In this document: positions 16,067 to 25,445 of the stretch, one piece after another | Position numbering within the stretch: position 1 is the first letter of the stretch | How the letters are laid out: every line of letters starts with the position of its first letter | NCBI RefSeq assembly: GCF_001422725.1 | Contig: NZ_LMMA01000036.1 | Coordinates: forward strand, 134,274 to 198,273 | Source of the DNA: Flavobacterium sp. Leaf82 | GTDB taxonomy: Bacteria > Bacteroidota > Bacteroidia > Flavobacteriales > Flavobacteriaceae | DNA: 64,000 nucleotides | Direction: 5' to 3' | Notes under the pieces: generated by a model | Database searches by the model: none | The model's input: the letters and a program-made list of their open reading frames with translations, nothing else | What the model was told of the DNA's origin: nothing | Program-made: the position numbers and the translations under genes

Positions 16067-17647
16067 CTAATTCCCATTAAAAACCAAATACAAACTCAAA
16101 ATCACCAATCCCAATAAAGCGAACAACAACTTCACCTTCTTACTAGTTTTAGGAATATCAGCTTCATCAGAAAAATTAACTTCCGGAGATTTATCAACCA
16201 ATGAAATAACAATTGCCGAAACCAATAAAATTGCAAAAATGTAAAAGGAAATCAACAAAAAGTGCGGCCAAATCGTGTAAACATCTGCAGGGAAAATCCA
16301 GAGATATAAAACTCCAACAAATAAACTAAAAGCTGAACCCAAGGACAAAGTTGCATTTACAGCTTTTTTTGTCATGCGTTTCCAGAAAATACTTAGCAGA
16401 AAAACAACAGATAATGATGGCGCTAAAAAGCCCAAAACTGCCTGAAAAATATTGAATAAATTTTGTCCTTTTATATTATCAATCGCAACTGCAATCAAAA
16501 TCGCAAACAAACATCCGGCTGCAATGGTGATTCTCCCTATTTTAATCTGATCTTTTATAGTAGCTGTTGGATTAATTTTCTTTACATATATATCATTCGT
16601 AAAAACGGTACTCAAGGCATTTAAAGAAGAACCAATTGTTCCCACTAAAACGGCGATCATGACGCAAATTACCAAACCGTTCATTCCGCTTGGGAATAAA
16701 TTCGTAACCATTGTCATATAAGCCAAATCTGAGTTTTTGCCTAATTCCGGATATAACGCATAACACAAAATTCCGGGTAAAATAAACAACGGCAAAGCCA
16801 TTACTTTTAGCCAGCCTATGAAGTTTACGCCCAATTGTCCTTGTTCGAGATTCTTTGCTCCTAAAACACTCTGAACCATTGATTGATCTGTACAAAAGAA
16901 AGCTACAGCCGCAACGGGATATCCCAACAAAATTGCCGGCCACGGATAATGCGCGTCGTTTGCAGGCTGCACTAAATTCCAGAAATTTGATGGTGTTTTT
17001 GCAATCAAAACATCTATTCCTCCTAATTTCTGTAAACCTAAATAAGATAGTGTTAGCGAAACGACAATCAATAAAATCATCTGAAAAACGTTGACTTTTG
17101 CAATGGCTTTTAATCCTCCGGCAAAAGTAAAAATACCTGAAAAAATTACTAAAACGGTCACACTTTGCCACATTGGGATTCCTAATATCTGACGTACTAA
17201 AACGCCTCCGCTAAATAATCCTAAAGACAACCAACTCACTAATATTTTGACTAAAGCGTACCAAGCCAGAATATTCTGTGTTGAGTCGCCATAACGTTTT
17301 CCCATATATTCAGGCATCGTGCTAACTTTGCTTGCAATATACCGTGGTGCAAAAACCATCGCTAAAAGCAACAGAAATACAAAAGCGTACCACTCAAAAT
17401 TTCCGGCTACAATTCCGGTTGCATAACCAATACTTGCAAAAGCCAATAACGATGACGGTCCAACATTTGTTCCCCACATATTAAACCCAATGCTATACCA
17501 GTTTAACGAATTTCCGGCAAGAAAAAGAGTTTCGTTTTTCTTGCTTTGCTTTACACTTACCACCCAGCCAATGACTAATAAAGCAACCAAATAAACGCCA
17601 ACAATTATAAAATCAAGCGTCGTTAATTTATCGTAGATACTGTTCAT
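16067..17647 (-). CDS. Sodium:solute symporter (SSS/SGLT family)
   Basis: 526 residues with about 14 membrane helices and SSS-family signatures: the early LAGNSLNWYSIGFNMWGTN and the sodium-site region GTIGSSLNALSTVFTNDIY. It should import a sugar or sugar derivative across the inner membrane with Na+. It overlaps the upstream oxidoreductase gene by 4 bp (ATGA), so the two are translationally coupled. Symporter-oxidoreductase pairs of this kind usually import and then oxidise the same sugar. The substrate is not readable from sequence. Rhamnose, galacturonate or a related pectin sugar is an inference from the neighbouring rhamnosidases and polygalacturonase. Confidence 0.85.
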   Translation of the reverse strand: MNSIYDKLTTLDFIIVGVYLVALLVIGWVVSVKQSKKNETLFLAGNSLNWYSIGFNMWGTNVGPSSLLAFASIGYATGIVAGNFEWYAFVFLLLLAMVFAPRYIASKVSTMPEYMGKRYGDSTQNILAWYALVKILVSWLSLGLFSGGVLVRQILGIPMWQSVTVLVIFSGIFTFAGGLKAIAKVNVFQMILLIVVSLTLSYLGLQKLGGIDVLIAKTPSNFWNLVQPANDAHYPWPAILLGYPVAAVAFFCTDQSMVQSVLGAKNLEQGQLGVNFIGWLKVMALPLFILPGILCYALYPELGKNSDLAYMTMVTNLFPSGMNGLVICVMIAVLVGTIGSSLNALSTVFTNDIYVKKINPTATIKDQIKIGRITIAAGCLFAILIAVAIDNIKGQNLFNIFQAVLGFLAPSLSVVFLLSIFWKRMTKKAVNATLSLGSAFSLFVGVLYLWIFPADVYTIWPHFLLISFYIFAILLVSAIVISLVDKSPEVNFSDEADIPKTSKKVKLLFALLGLVILSLYLVFNGN

Positions 17648-18708
17648 AGTCCGTATTCGTTAAGAATGTCAGCTATTTTTACTGGCAATCCGGTTTGCAA
17701 TGATTTATCCATCGCCTGCAATAAAGCAACGGTTCCTATGCCTTCTTCCATGTTTGGATAAGCTTCAAAATCAAGTTCGATACTGTCTACAAAATATTCC
17801 AGATAGTTTTGATATTCTCCTGCGTGATGACTTTGTCCTTCAAAACGGAAATAATGTTTCAAGGTCGAATCTCCCCAGGTTATTACTTTTTCTTCGCCTG
17901 TTTTGTCAGTAATTGCATAACGCAATTCATGATAATCAGCCTGACTTGCGCCTTCGGTTGCTCTTAAAATTGTACTCATTCCGCTATCACGTTGTGCCGG
18001 TTGTGTTGGCGAAGTATAAACACCGCTAACTCTGGCGATTCTTCCATCTGTTGCTTTAAAGATAAAATGCATGGTATCCTCGTTTTTTAAACCTGCCGCA
18101 CTTCCGTTACTGCTAATCATTCCGTATCCCATAACTTCTTGGATATTTGGTAAATACCATCTAATAAAATCTACAGGATGGCTTAATCCTCCGTACAACC
18201 ATTTAAAAGATTGCAACAAGGACCATTCTTTCTCTAAAAACCATCTGTGATCTGCATGATAATGCGCTTCAATGGTAATTAAGTCACCTATTAAACCTTC
18301 TTCAAAATCATCACGTTGTCTTTTTGCAGGTTCAAAAAATCGTGAACTTTGCCCAATAAAAACCTTTTTTCCTGTCTTTTTGCTGAGTTCCAAAAGTTCA
18401 GCAGCGTCAGAAAGATCATCAATAAATGGTTTGGTACATACTACGTGTTTTCCGTGCAGTAAAGCTTGTTTTATATGTTCTGCATGAAGATGGTCCGGTG
18501 TATAAATTGCTATGATATCTATATTTTTATCATTTAATAAATCATCGAAATTTGTAGTATACGAATGAAAATCAAATTCTTTGGCTCTTTGTTTACACAA
18601 TTCTTCATTGCGGTCACATACTTTTACAAGTTCAAATTTCGAACTTTTTAAAGCTGCCGACATCGTACTTCGTCCTTCTCCGAGTCCTAAAATGGCTATT
18701 TTTAACAT
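17644..18708 (-). CDS. Gfo/Idh/MocA oxidoreductase (symporter-linked)
   Basis: 354 residues, cytoplasmic. It has an N-terminal Rossmann domain with GLGEGRS at residues 7-13. The EKP motif appears as CTKPF near residue 94. The C-terminal alpha/beta domain contains GGLSHPVDFIRWYLP, whose His is at the usual catalytic position. It is expected to be an NAD(P)-dependent sugar dehydrogenase or a related redox enzyme on the compound imported by the coupled symporter. The EKP Glu is replaced by Thr. Exact reaction unknown. Confidence 0.8.
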   Translation of the reverse strand: MLKIAILGLGEGRSTMSAALKSSKFELVKVCDRNEELCKQRAKEFDFHSYTTNFDDLLNDKNIDIIAIYTPDHLHAEHIKQALLHGKHVVCTKPFIDDLSDAAELLELSKKTGKKVFIGQSSRFFEPAKRQRDDFEEGLIGDLITIEAHYHADHRWFLEKEWSLLQSFKWLYGGLSHPVDFIRWYLPNIQEVMGYGMISSNGSAAGLKNEDTMHFIFKATDGRIARVSGVYTSPTQPAQRDSGMSTILRATEGASQADYHELRYAITDKTGEEKVITWGDSTLKHYFRFEGQSHHAGEYQNYLEYFVDSIELDFEAYPNMEEGIGTVALLQAMDKSLQTGLPVKIADILNEYGL

Positions 18709-18737
18709 GAGATGTGGTTATTTTAGATTATTTTTTA

Positions 18738-18852
18738 GCCACGAATTCACTAATTATTTTCTCTTAAAATCTTTGCGAATACTACTCTAATTAAATCGTA
18801 TTAATAAAAATTTTAATCTCAGCTAATTATTAAAATTCGTGAATTCGTGGCA
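18738..18852. repeat. Intergenic inverted repeat GCCACGAATTCAC/GTGAATTCGTGGC
   Basis: 13-bp perfect outer arms plus a shared CTAATTATT inside each arm, spanning the whole gap between the beta-helix gene and the oxidoreductase gene. Confidence 0.7.
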
Positions 18853-18857
18853 TTTTA

Positions 18858-21359
18858 TTAGTTAACTTTATTTAAGAAAATCCAGGTTTCGTCTGGTTTT
18901 GTGCCTTCAATTCCGGTTTGATATTTTTTCATTAAAGCATTCCATTCGTCTACACGCGGATTGTTTTGTGTAGTTTTCGGGTTTAGTTTATCCAGATTTT
19001 CTCCTTTTGGAATACTGATAATCAACATTAATTGTTTTTCATTTTTAAAAACTTGTAATTGCTGGAAATCGGCATTGCAGAAACCTTTTGCAAGTTCTGG
19101 CCATTTTTCGAACTGTGTCGTGTGATAATCTACATATTCCTTTTGCAGTTTTGGATCATCAACCAGATTCGCCGTCAAAACAATATTTTCCCATTCTGAT
19201 GCAGGTTTTGAATCTTTACATCTTTCAAAATTCTGAAAATTATAAATTGGGTTTTCGTAGATTTTTATTTGGATCGACGGAAAAGCCAAAGCCAACTTTC
19301 GTTTCGTTCTTTCGGGCTGATTCATTTTCCCGTAAATCACCAAATGATTTTTCCATTGGTACAAAGATTCACCCACAATTCTGAATCCTTTTATAGTCGA
19401 TTTGATTTTTTCGATGTCAAAATCAGAGCCTATTAATTCGATCACAACAGGTTTTGGTAATTCTTGTAATCCCCAGGATTCTTCGATTACAACTTCTTTT
19501 ACTAAATCAAGATACGGCGCTCTGATTCCCGCAGCATCTTTAATTTTAGTACTCACATACGGATCATTATTCTGCCAAATATTTCCTTCGGGACCGTTGT
19601 TATTTTTTAAAATTTTCTCAGTCGCAATCCAGTTATTTTTTATTGTAAAACCCTGACTTCCTTCATCTGTATACAAATACAACCACAAAAACGGATCGTG
19701 CGCATACGGGCTATTATAGACTTTATCTATATAATTTTCTTCTATCTGGCTATTGGGTTGTGAAGAAAGCGTGTAAATTCCCGAAACATCATGCAAATGT
19801 TTGGCATAATGATGAATTTTATTCGCCAGAATTTTATTGTTTTCCATCACGTTTTTAGTGTGTGTCCAACCCCAGCCCATCGCAATTCCGGAGTATGAAA
19901 CATCCGAAATCTCGTTATGTTCGATCGTAATATTCTTTACAAAACCAGCGCTAATTCCCAGCGTTCCCCAATCTTCATTGGTTGCGTTTGTAATTAAATT
20001 ATCTGAGATTGTCTCATTAGAACAAACATCTCGTTCATCTTTTACATTTAAAGGCAAATGCGCCTCGAAAGCTTCTTCAGAAAAAACTCCAACATTTATA
20101 GCACTTCCGCCAATGTCTTTGAATAAATTTCCTTTGATTGTATTGTAATTTGTTCCTTTATTTAAATCCAATCCTGTAGAAGATAAATGTTCAAAACGGC
20201 AGGATTCGAACTGAAGATTATTAGCATAATTTACTTCTACAGCTGCTCGCGGTCTTCCAACCCAAGCCTGATTTTCTAAACTCGCCTGATTTGGCGTTCC
20301 CGGAACTTTCAATTTATAAGCATCCAATAAATACAAACCGGATTGCAGCGGCACGTGACCTTGTTGCGAAGGACGAAGCCAATTGCTGTATTGAAACGAA
20401 ATTCCTTTAAATTTAAAATGACTTACCGGAGAATCGATTGTTCCCTTTATTTCAACCAAATTTTCTAAAACAGGAACCGTTATTTTAGCCGAATTCATGT
20501 CTTCTCCAACTCTTGGAATATAATAGATTTTGGCATTTTTTTTATCCAAATACCATTCTCCGGCTTCATTAAGCATCGAAATTCCGTTGTTTAAATAGAA
20601 AGCAGAATTTCCGTTGTTTTTAGAAATCCAGGGCGCTGGCCAGGGATGTTCGCTTTGAATACGACTTTCCGGCTGTTCAAACGAAAGTCTGGCACTGTCT
20701 TTTTTTATTTCGATATTTTTGATGCGAAGATTGGCTGTTGACCACCATTGCACAATAAACATTTCCATTCCGGGTTCGTACTTTATAGATTTATCTTTAA
20801 ACGGAATCCAACAGGTTTCTGTCGCTGAATCCCAAGATAAAATACGATCCATCGTGTTTCCGGCGGTACTTTTGGCGCGAACGGCTTTTTTATCATTCAC
20901 CCATAATTGTCTGTAATTGATTAAGTCGCCTGCAATTTTAGGCGCATCGGCAACCCAAAAATTTGCTCTTTTTATTCCGTTTATAGTGGGTGCTTTTTTC
21001 CAGTTTTTTATTTCGAGTCCTGCGCTAATTATTGGTCTTGCATTTATATCTGCCTGTATTATTGTTGGACTTTCGGTAGTTCCGGAATCTTCAGGTCTTA
21101 CAAACAAAGGCTCGTTTAAATAATACGTTCCGTTCATGACAATAATCTGAATTCCGTCTTTTATAGAAGCGTCTTTTAGGCGACGCAGTTCTCTGGCTTT
21201 TCGCATTGCCATTTGTACCGTTGCCAAAGGATTAGATTTTGTTCCTGAATTTGAATCTTTTCCGTTTGGAGAAACCCAAATTTCAGCAGCATTTGCAGAG
21301 AAAGTGGTTGAAATAATCAGAAAGAGGATCAGTAATTTAGTAAAAGAATTTAAACGCAT
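18858..21359 (-). CDS. Secreted right-handed beta-helix enzyme (GH141-like) fused to L-rhamnose/L-fucose mutarotase-type domain
   Basis: 833 residues with a signal peptide ending SANA. Residues 25-640 form a right-handed parallel beta-helix. It opens IWVSPNGKDSNSGTKSNPLATVQ and continues with PEDSGTTESPTIIQA and RQLWVNDKKAVRAKS, which resemble GH141 proteins (alpha-L-fucosidase or xylanase). From about residue 726 to the end the chain matches the RhaM/DUF718 mutarotase family: Tyr742 and His746 four residues apart as in E. coli RhaM, then WPEL and a WNALMKKYQ-type end. The spacing from the His to WPEL is three residues longer than in E. coli. The fusion suggests that the released 6-deoxyhexose is interconverted between anomers on the spot, outside the cytoplasm. 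GH141 membership is a judgement by eye. The fold and the C-terminal domain are more secure. Confidence 0.75.
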   Translation of the reverse strand: MRLNSFTKLLILFLIISTTFSANAAEIWVSPNGKDSNSGTKSNPLATVQMAMRKARELRRLKDASIKDGIQIIVMNGTYYLNEPLFVRPEDSGTTESPTIIQADINARPIISAGLEIKNWKKAPTINGIKRANFWVADAPKIAGDLINYRQLWVNDKKAVRAKSTAGNTMDRILSWDSATETCWIPFKDKSIKYEPGMEMFIVQWWSTANLRIKNIEIKKDSARLSFEQPESRIQSEHPWPAPWISKNNGNSAFYLNNGISMLNEAGEWYLDKKNAKIYYIPRVGEDMNSAKITVPVLENLVEIKGTIDSPVSHFKFKGISFQYSNWLRPSQQGHVPLQSGLYLLDAYKLKVPGTPNQASLENQAWVGRPRAAVEVNYANNLQFESCRFEHLSSTGLDLNKGTNYNTIKGNLFKDIGGSAINVGVFSEEAFEAHLPLNVKDERDVCSNETISDNLITNATNEDWGTLGISAGFVKNITIEHNEISDVSYSGIAMGWGWTHTKNVMENNKILANKIHHYAKHLHDVSGIYTLSSQPNSQIEENYIDKVYNSPYAHDPFLWLYLYTDEGSQGFTIKNNWIATEKILKNNNGPEGNIWQNNDPYVSTKIKDAAGIRAPYLDLVKEVVIEESWGLQELPKPVVIELIGSDFDIEKIKSTIKGFRIVGESLYQWKNHLVIYGKMNQPERTKRKLALAFPSIQIKIYENPIYNFQNFERCKDSKPASEWENIVLTANLVDDPKLQKEYVDYHTTQFEKWPELAKGFCNADFQQLQVFKNEKQLMLIISIPKGENLDKLNPKTTQNNPRVDEWNALMKKYQTGIEGTKPDETWIFLNKVN

Positions 21360-21749
21360 TATTTTTAACTTTTTTGGTAGTAAAATAATTGAGGATGTAA
21401 TTTAAAGCAATAAATAATCTTCATCCTGAACTATTTTAACATTTATCTTAAATATACGGCACAATTTAAAAGAACGCTAAAATAAAAGCATCCTGTACAC
21501 TCCTGTAATTCCTTAAAATCATCATGAAAAGCATAAATTGTTAACTTTTAACTTTTCTTTTGTGGCAAAAAAGGAACTTATTCAAGATTTTAAAATATTT
21601 TTTTATAGATTTGTGTAATCGATTACATTTATATTTATTTGTTTATCGATCTTCTTTTTTTCTTTATCAATAAAAAAACGAGGATGAATAAACAGATTTG
21701 ACAAATAAAGTTTTCTTTACAACTAAACTATTAACCAAATTCAACAAGA
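21360..21749. promoter_or_regulatory. Divergent regulatory region between the beta-helix and GH28 genes
   Basis: 390 bp, AT-rich, with no gene. It holds the GH28 promoter box and the operator-like palindrome listed separately. The rest shows nothing else I can support. Confidence 0.5.
21606..21627 (+). promoter_or_regulatory. GH28 promoter -7 box abutting a LacI-type operator palindrome
   Basis: TAGATTTG (21606-21613) fits the flavobacterial -7 consensus TAnnTTTG. It is followed without a gap by the perfect palindrome TGTAATCGATTACA (21614-21627), with the central CG typical of LacI-family operators. A repressor bound there would cover the transcription start. No LacI-family gene is in the window. 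Confidence 0.6.
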
Positions 21750-23438
21750 ATGAAAATGAATCCCATTCACCTTTTACGCTTTGCTGTGGCAATCCTGATT
21801 GCAGGTTTTTCGCAAATTAATATGGCCCAAAATTCAAAGTCTTATGACACTTATAAAAACATTGAATTTAAAATGGCAAAAGTCAAAGAGCCTGTAATTC
21901 CAAAAAACAGTGTAAACATTAAAGATTTTGGTGCTGTAAATGGCGGTTATGTTTTGAATACGAAGGCTTTCGCCGATGCTATAGACGCGGTTTCAAAAAA
22001 AGGCGGTGGAAAAGTAATTATCCCTCCAGGAATCTGGCTTACAGGACCAATTATCTTAAAAAGCAATCTGGAACTTCATGCTGAAACCGGGGCTTTAATC
22101 AAGTTTTCGCCAGACAAAAGTTTATATCCAATTATAGAAACCAGCTTTGAAGGTTTGAATACCTGGCGTTGCATCTCTCCTATTTATGGTAAAAATCTTG
22201 AGAATATCGCTTTTACCGGAAGCGGTGTCTGGGATGGTTCTGGCGAAGTTTGGAGACAAGTTAAAAAGAGTAAATTAACAGATAGCCAATGGAAAAAGTT
22301 TGTCTCTTCTGGTGGTGTTTTAAATGATAAAAAAGACAGTTGGTATCCATCTGAAGTTTTTATGAATGCTTCTAAAGGTGCTGATCAAAACGTGCGTCCG
22401 GATTTAAAAACGAAAGAAGAATTTGAAAAAATTCATGACTTTTTGCGTCCTGTTTTGGTGAGTATTCAAAATAGTAAAAGAGTTTTGTTTGACGGACCTG
22501 TTTTTCAAAATTCTCCGGCATGGAATATTCATCCGTTAATGGTTGAGGATTTAATTGTTCGAAATGTTACGGTTCGTAATCCTTGGTATTCTCAAAATGG
22601 CGACGGTCTTGATGTAGAATCCTGTAAAAATGTGATCATCGAAAACTCAAGTTTTGATGTGGGCGACGATGCTATTTGCATTAAATCCGGAAAAGATAAA
22701 GACGGTCGCGATCGTGGTGTTCCCTGCGAAAATATTATCGTAAAAAACAATATCGTTTATCACGGACACGGCGGTGTAACCGTTGGAAGTGAGATGTCTG
22801 GCGGAGTAAAAAACCTTCACGTATCGAACTGTACTTTTATGGGAACTGATGTTGGTCTTCGTTTTAAAAGTAACCGCGGACGTGGCGGTGTAGTCGAAAA
22901 CATTTATATTTCTGATATTTTTATGACTGATATTCCGTCTCAGGCGATTTCTTTTAATTTATATTACGGAGGAAAATCTATCGCAGAAACCCTAGAAGAA
23001 GGCGGAGATAAAATCATCAATAAAGCAATGCCTGTAACGGTAGAAACGCCACAATTTAAAAACATTTCGATCAAAAATATCACTATTAATGGCGCGCAAC
23101 AAGCGGTATTTTTACAAGGTTTACCTGAAATGAATTTAGAAAATATCGAAATCTCTAACTTAACGGTTAAAGCCGAAAAAGGATTCTCGATTATTGATGC
23201 TAACGGAATCAAAATCAGCAATGCAAAACTAGATATTGCTGCAAGCAATGTATTCGAAATTTACAATGGTAAAAACTTGTCTTTAAAAAATATAGATTTT
23301 AATTCTACATCAGCAAAAGCAGTTTCTGTAAACGGTGAAGCTTCTCAGAATATCGAATTTGTATCTTCTCCAGGAGTAGATTTTTCTAAGACAACTACTG
23401 TTGGCGAAACGGTTCCTAAAGATGCTGTGAAGTTTTAA
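21750..23438 (+). CDS. GH28 polygalacturonase/exo-galacturonidase, secreted
   Basis: 562 residues with a signal peptide (ILIAGFSQINMAQ) and a pectate-type right-handed beta-helix. All GH28 active-site motifs are present: NGDGLD with Asn283 and Asp285, the Asp pair 306-307 (VGDDAICIKSG), His340 in GHGG, and RFK with Arg371 and Lys373. It hydrolyses alpha-1,4-galacturonosyl or rhamnogalacturonan bonds and points to pectin as the polymer served by the locus. It is the only plus-strand gene of the glycan cluster, has its own promoter and palindromic operator, and ends at a strong terminator. Confidence 0.92.
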   Translation: MKMNPIHLLRFAVAILIAGFSQINMAQNSKSYDTYKNIEFKMAKVKEPVIPKNSVNIKDFGAVNGGYVLNTKAFADAIDAVSKKGGGKVIIPPGIWLTGPIILKSNLELHAETGALIKFSPDKSLYPIIETSFEGLNTWRCISPIYGKNLENIAFTGSGVWDGSGEVWRQVKKSKLTDSQWKKFVSSGGVLNDKKDSWYPSEVFMNASKGADQNVRPDLKTKEEFEKIHDFLRPVLVSIQNSKRVLFDGPVFQNSPAWNIHPLMVEDLIVRNVTVRNPWYSQNGDGLDVESCKNVIIENSSFDVGDDAICIKSGKDKDGRDRGVPCENIIVKNNIVYHGHGGVTVGSEMSGGVKNLHVSNCTFMGTDVGLRFKSNRGRGGVVENIYISDIFMTDIPSQAISFNLYYGGKSIAETLEEGGDKIINKAMPVTVETPQFKNISIKNITINGAQQAVFLQGLPEMNLENIEISNLTVKAEKGFSIIDANGIKISNAKLDIAASNVFEIYNGKNLSLKNIDFNSTSAKAVSVNGEASQNIEFVSSPGVDFSKTTTVGETVPKDAVKF

Positions 23439-23463
23439 AGAATTGTTAGAAGTTAAATGCGAA

Positions 23464-23495
23464 AAGGCAGGCTATTCAAATTGAATAGCCTGCCT
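23464..23495 (+). terminator. Strong intrinsic terminator after GH28
   Basis: Perfect 16-bp arms AAGGCAGGCTATTCAA/TTGAATAGCCTGCCTT followed by a T run. Confidence 0.9.
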
Positions 23496-23569
23496 TTTTT
23501 TTATTCTTTTCAACGGATTAAAAACATTTCTATGGAATTTTACAAGAAGAGTTCCGCAGGAACGGTGAA

Positions 23570-23603
23570 TATTGTAGGGATGGATTTTAATCCATTCTAC
23601 GCA
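23570..23603. repeat. Dispersed palindrome, TTGTAGGG family, copy 2
   Basis: Core GGATTTTAATCC between TTGTAGGG and CTACG. It is related to the copy at 157-187 with paired compensatory changes. Confidence 0.6.
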
Positions 23604-23712
23604 ATAAAAATCGCCAATCTTTGTCGAGTTCCTTGTGAGGATTTCTCCTTCGTCGAAATGACAATATTGTGGTTACTTTATGTTTTTATTACTATTTTTT
23701 ATCGTCAACGTA

Positions 23713-23743
23713 AACCTGACAGGTTTTAAAAACCTGTCAGGTT
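23713..23743. repeat. Palindromic repeat CCTGACAGG/CCTGTCAGG
   Basis: 31-bp palindrome of the family at 3635, 7199 and 25446. It lies 40 bp beyond the stop of the minus-strand catabolic operon and may help terminate it. Confidence 0.8.
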
Positions 23744-23782
23744 CAAATATTGAAATCAAAATGACAATACTTTACGATTACT

Positions 23783-24613
23783 TTATAATTTATAAAAGGA
23801 AACCGCATTCTCAAACCAAATTTTATTCTGGTCTTCTATCGAAAGTTGTTGCATATAATCTTCTAAAGTTCGTACCACTTCTGAGTAATCTGAAGCAACA
23901 TTAAGAACGGGCCAATCTGATCCGAACATTAATTTTTGGGTAGTGAAATTTTCAAAAACAACATCCAGATAAGGTTTTAAATCATCAGCTTTCCAGTTGT
24001 TCCAATTGGCTTCTGTGACCATACCTGAGATTTTGCAGTTTACATTTTCATATTTCGAAATTTCTTCAATTCCTTTTTTCCACGAAGCAATATCTCCAGA
24101 TTTAATATCCGGTTTAGCAATATGATCAATCACAAATTGCTGATCCGGAAAATCCTGAACCAAACTGATTGCTGCCCGTAACTGACGATGAAAAATAAGA
24201 ATATCGTAGGTATAATTAAAAGGTTTTAAAGCCGAAATTCCGTTACGAAAATCTTCTCTAAACATAAAATCATCAGCTTCGCCTTGTACAACATGACGAA
24301 ATCCTTTTAACTTTTTATGAGTAGAAAAATGCTCTAATCGTTCTGTAATATTCTCATCCCGAAGATCAACCCAACCTACAATTCCTTTTATGAAATCATT
24401 TTTTGAAGCCAAATCAACAAGAAAATTAGTTTCATCTTCAGACTGACTTGCCTGAACAGCAACACAACCAGAAAATTGATTTTGTTGCAACAAAGGCAAA
24501 AGATTTTCGGGCAAAAAATCCCTTTGAATCTTTTGCATCGAATCATCAATCCAACTATCGCGAACGGGATCAAATTTCCAAAAATGCTGATGTGAATCTA
24601 TACGATTACTCAT
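23783..24613 (-). CDS. COG3618 amidohydrolase, L-fucono-/L-rhamnono-lactonase type
   Basis: 276 residues, cytoplasmic. It is an amidohydrolase-fold lactonase with metal-binding DSHQHFW at residues 6-12 (His8, His10), a central VIDHIAKP and a C-terminal FGSDWPV Asp. Relatives hydrolyse 1,4- or 1,5-lactones of 6-deoxyhexoses (L-fucono- or L-rhamnonolactone) to the free acid. It is the last gene of a five-gene minus-strand operon, 5 bp after the SDR gene that probably makes its lactone. Sugar identity (fucose, rhamnose or another 6-deoxy sugar) cannot be told from the sequence. Confidence 0.85.
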   Translation of the reverse strand: MSNRIDSHQHFWKFDPVRDSWIDDSMQKIQRDFLPENLLPLLQQNQFSGCVAVQASQSEDETNFLVDLASKNDFIKGIVGWVDLRDENITERLEHFSTHKKLKGFRHVVQGEADDFMFREDFRNGISALKPFNYTYDILIFHRQLRAAISLVQDFPDQQFVIDHIAKPDIKSGDIASWKKGIEEISKYENVNCKISGMVTEANWNNWKADDLKPYLDVVFENFTTQKLMFGSDWPVLNVASDYSEVVRTLEDYMQQLSIEDQNKIWFENAVSFYKL

Positions 24614-24618
24614 CTTTA

Positions 24619-25416
24619 TTAATTTACATCGCTAATTAAGGCACGATCAAGATGCACGTAACCGCCATCTACAAAAACAAATTGTCCCGTTGTATGCGAG
24701 GAACGATCTGAGATAATAAAAAGTGACGTGTCTGCAATTTCTTCTGTTTTGGTCATTCTGCTTTCAAACGGAATGCTCTTATTGATTTTCTTTAAAACAG
24801 TTTCACCATCTTCCAGCGTTTTAATCCAATCTTCGTATGCGGGCGTATAACTTTCTGCAATAATAATCGCGTTAGAACGAATTCCAAACTGGATCAAATC
24901 AACTGCCCATTCTCTGGTTAATCCTAAAACTCCGCCTTTCGCAGCAGCGTAACCAGATGTTCCGCCTTGCCCGGTTAAAGCGACTTTAGAACCAATATTC
25001 AGGATGTTACCTTTTGATTCTTTTAAGTACGGAAGCGCATATTTTACCAGTAAAAAGTAGCTTACCACATTCAGTTTCAAAGAATCCATAAATTCCTCGT
25101 AACTCGCATCTAAGCCAGCGCCGTCGTTTACTCCAACATTGTTTATTACTACATCGATTCTGCCATATTTTTGAATTATTTTTTTAACGGCATTTTCGAT
25201 TTCAACGGGATCAGTAACATCGGTTTGAACAAATAAAGAATTTATTCCTCTTTTTTGAAACGCCTCCGCATAATCAAATCCTCTGCTGTTTCTGTCAATC
25301 AAAACCGGAATACCGCCTTCATCTGCAATGCGATTAATTATCGTTTCTCCAATACTTCCCTGCTTTCCGGCTGAACCTGAAACAACTATAATTTTATCTT
25401 TTAAATTTAAATCCAT
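24619..25416 (-). CDS. SDR dehydrogenase, probable L-fucose/L-rhamnose 1-dehydrogenase
   Basis: 265 residues, classical short-chain dehydrogenase. The N-terminal nucleotide loop is the atypical SGSAGKQGSIG in place of TGxxxGIG. NNVG follows at the usual place. The catalytic Ser lies in NIGSKVAL, and Tyr/Lys in GYAAAKGG. By position next to the lactonase it is the best candidate for the NAD(P)-dependent sugar 1-dehydrogenase of a non-phosphorylative 6-deoxyhexose pathway. The alternative is the 2-keto-3-deoxy-acid dehydrogenase step, more likely done by the SDR at 27587-28351. Confidence 0.78.
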   Translation of the reverse strand: MDLNLKDKIIVVSGSAGKQGSIGETIINRIADEGGIPVLIDRNSRGFDYAEAFQKRGINSLFVQTDVTDPVEIENAVKKIIQKYGRIDVVINNVGVNDGAGLDASYEEFMDSLKLNVVSYFLLVKYALPYLKESKGNILNIGSKVALTGQGGTSGYAAAKGGVLGLTREWAVDLIQFGIRSNAIIIAESYTPAYEDWIKTLEDGETVLKKINKSIPFESRMTKTEEIADTSLFIISDRSSHTTGQFVFVDGGYVHLDRALISDVN

Positions 25417-25445
25417 TTTTTTGTGATTATTAAGGTTATCTAGTT

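Larger units (their letters stand above)
23439..23782. other. Gene-free gap of repeats between GH28 and the lactonase gene
   Basis: 344 bp with no gene. In order it holds the GH28 terminator, a TTGTAGGG palindrome copy, a half copy of the GTCATTTCGA repeat (23618-23662) and a CCTGACAGG palindrome. Open frames here only translate repeats. Confidence 0.7.

Noticed and set aside
23457..23729. Open frame after GH28
   Set aside because: It runs through the terminator and two dispersed repeats, so it is a repeat artefact.
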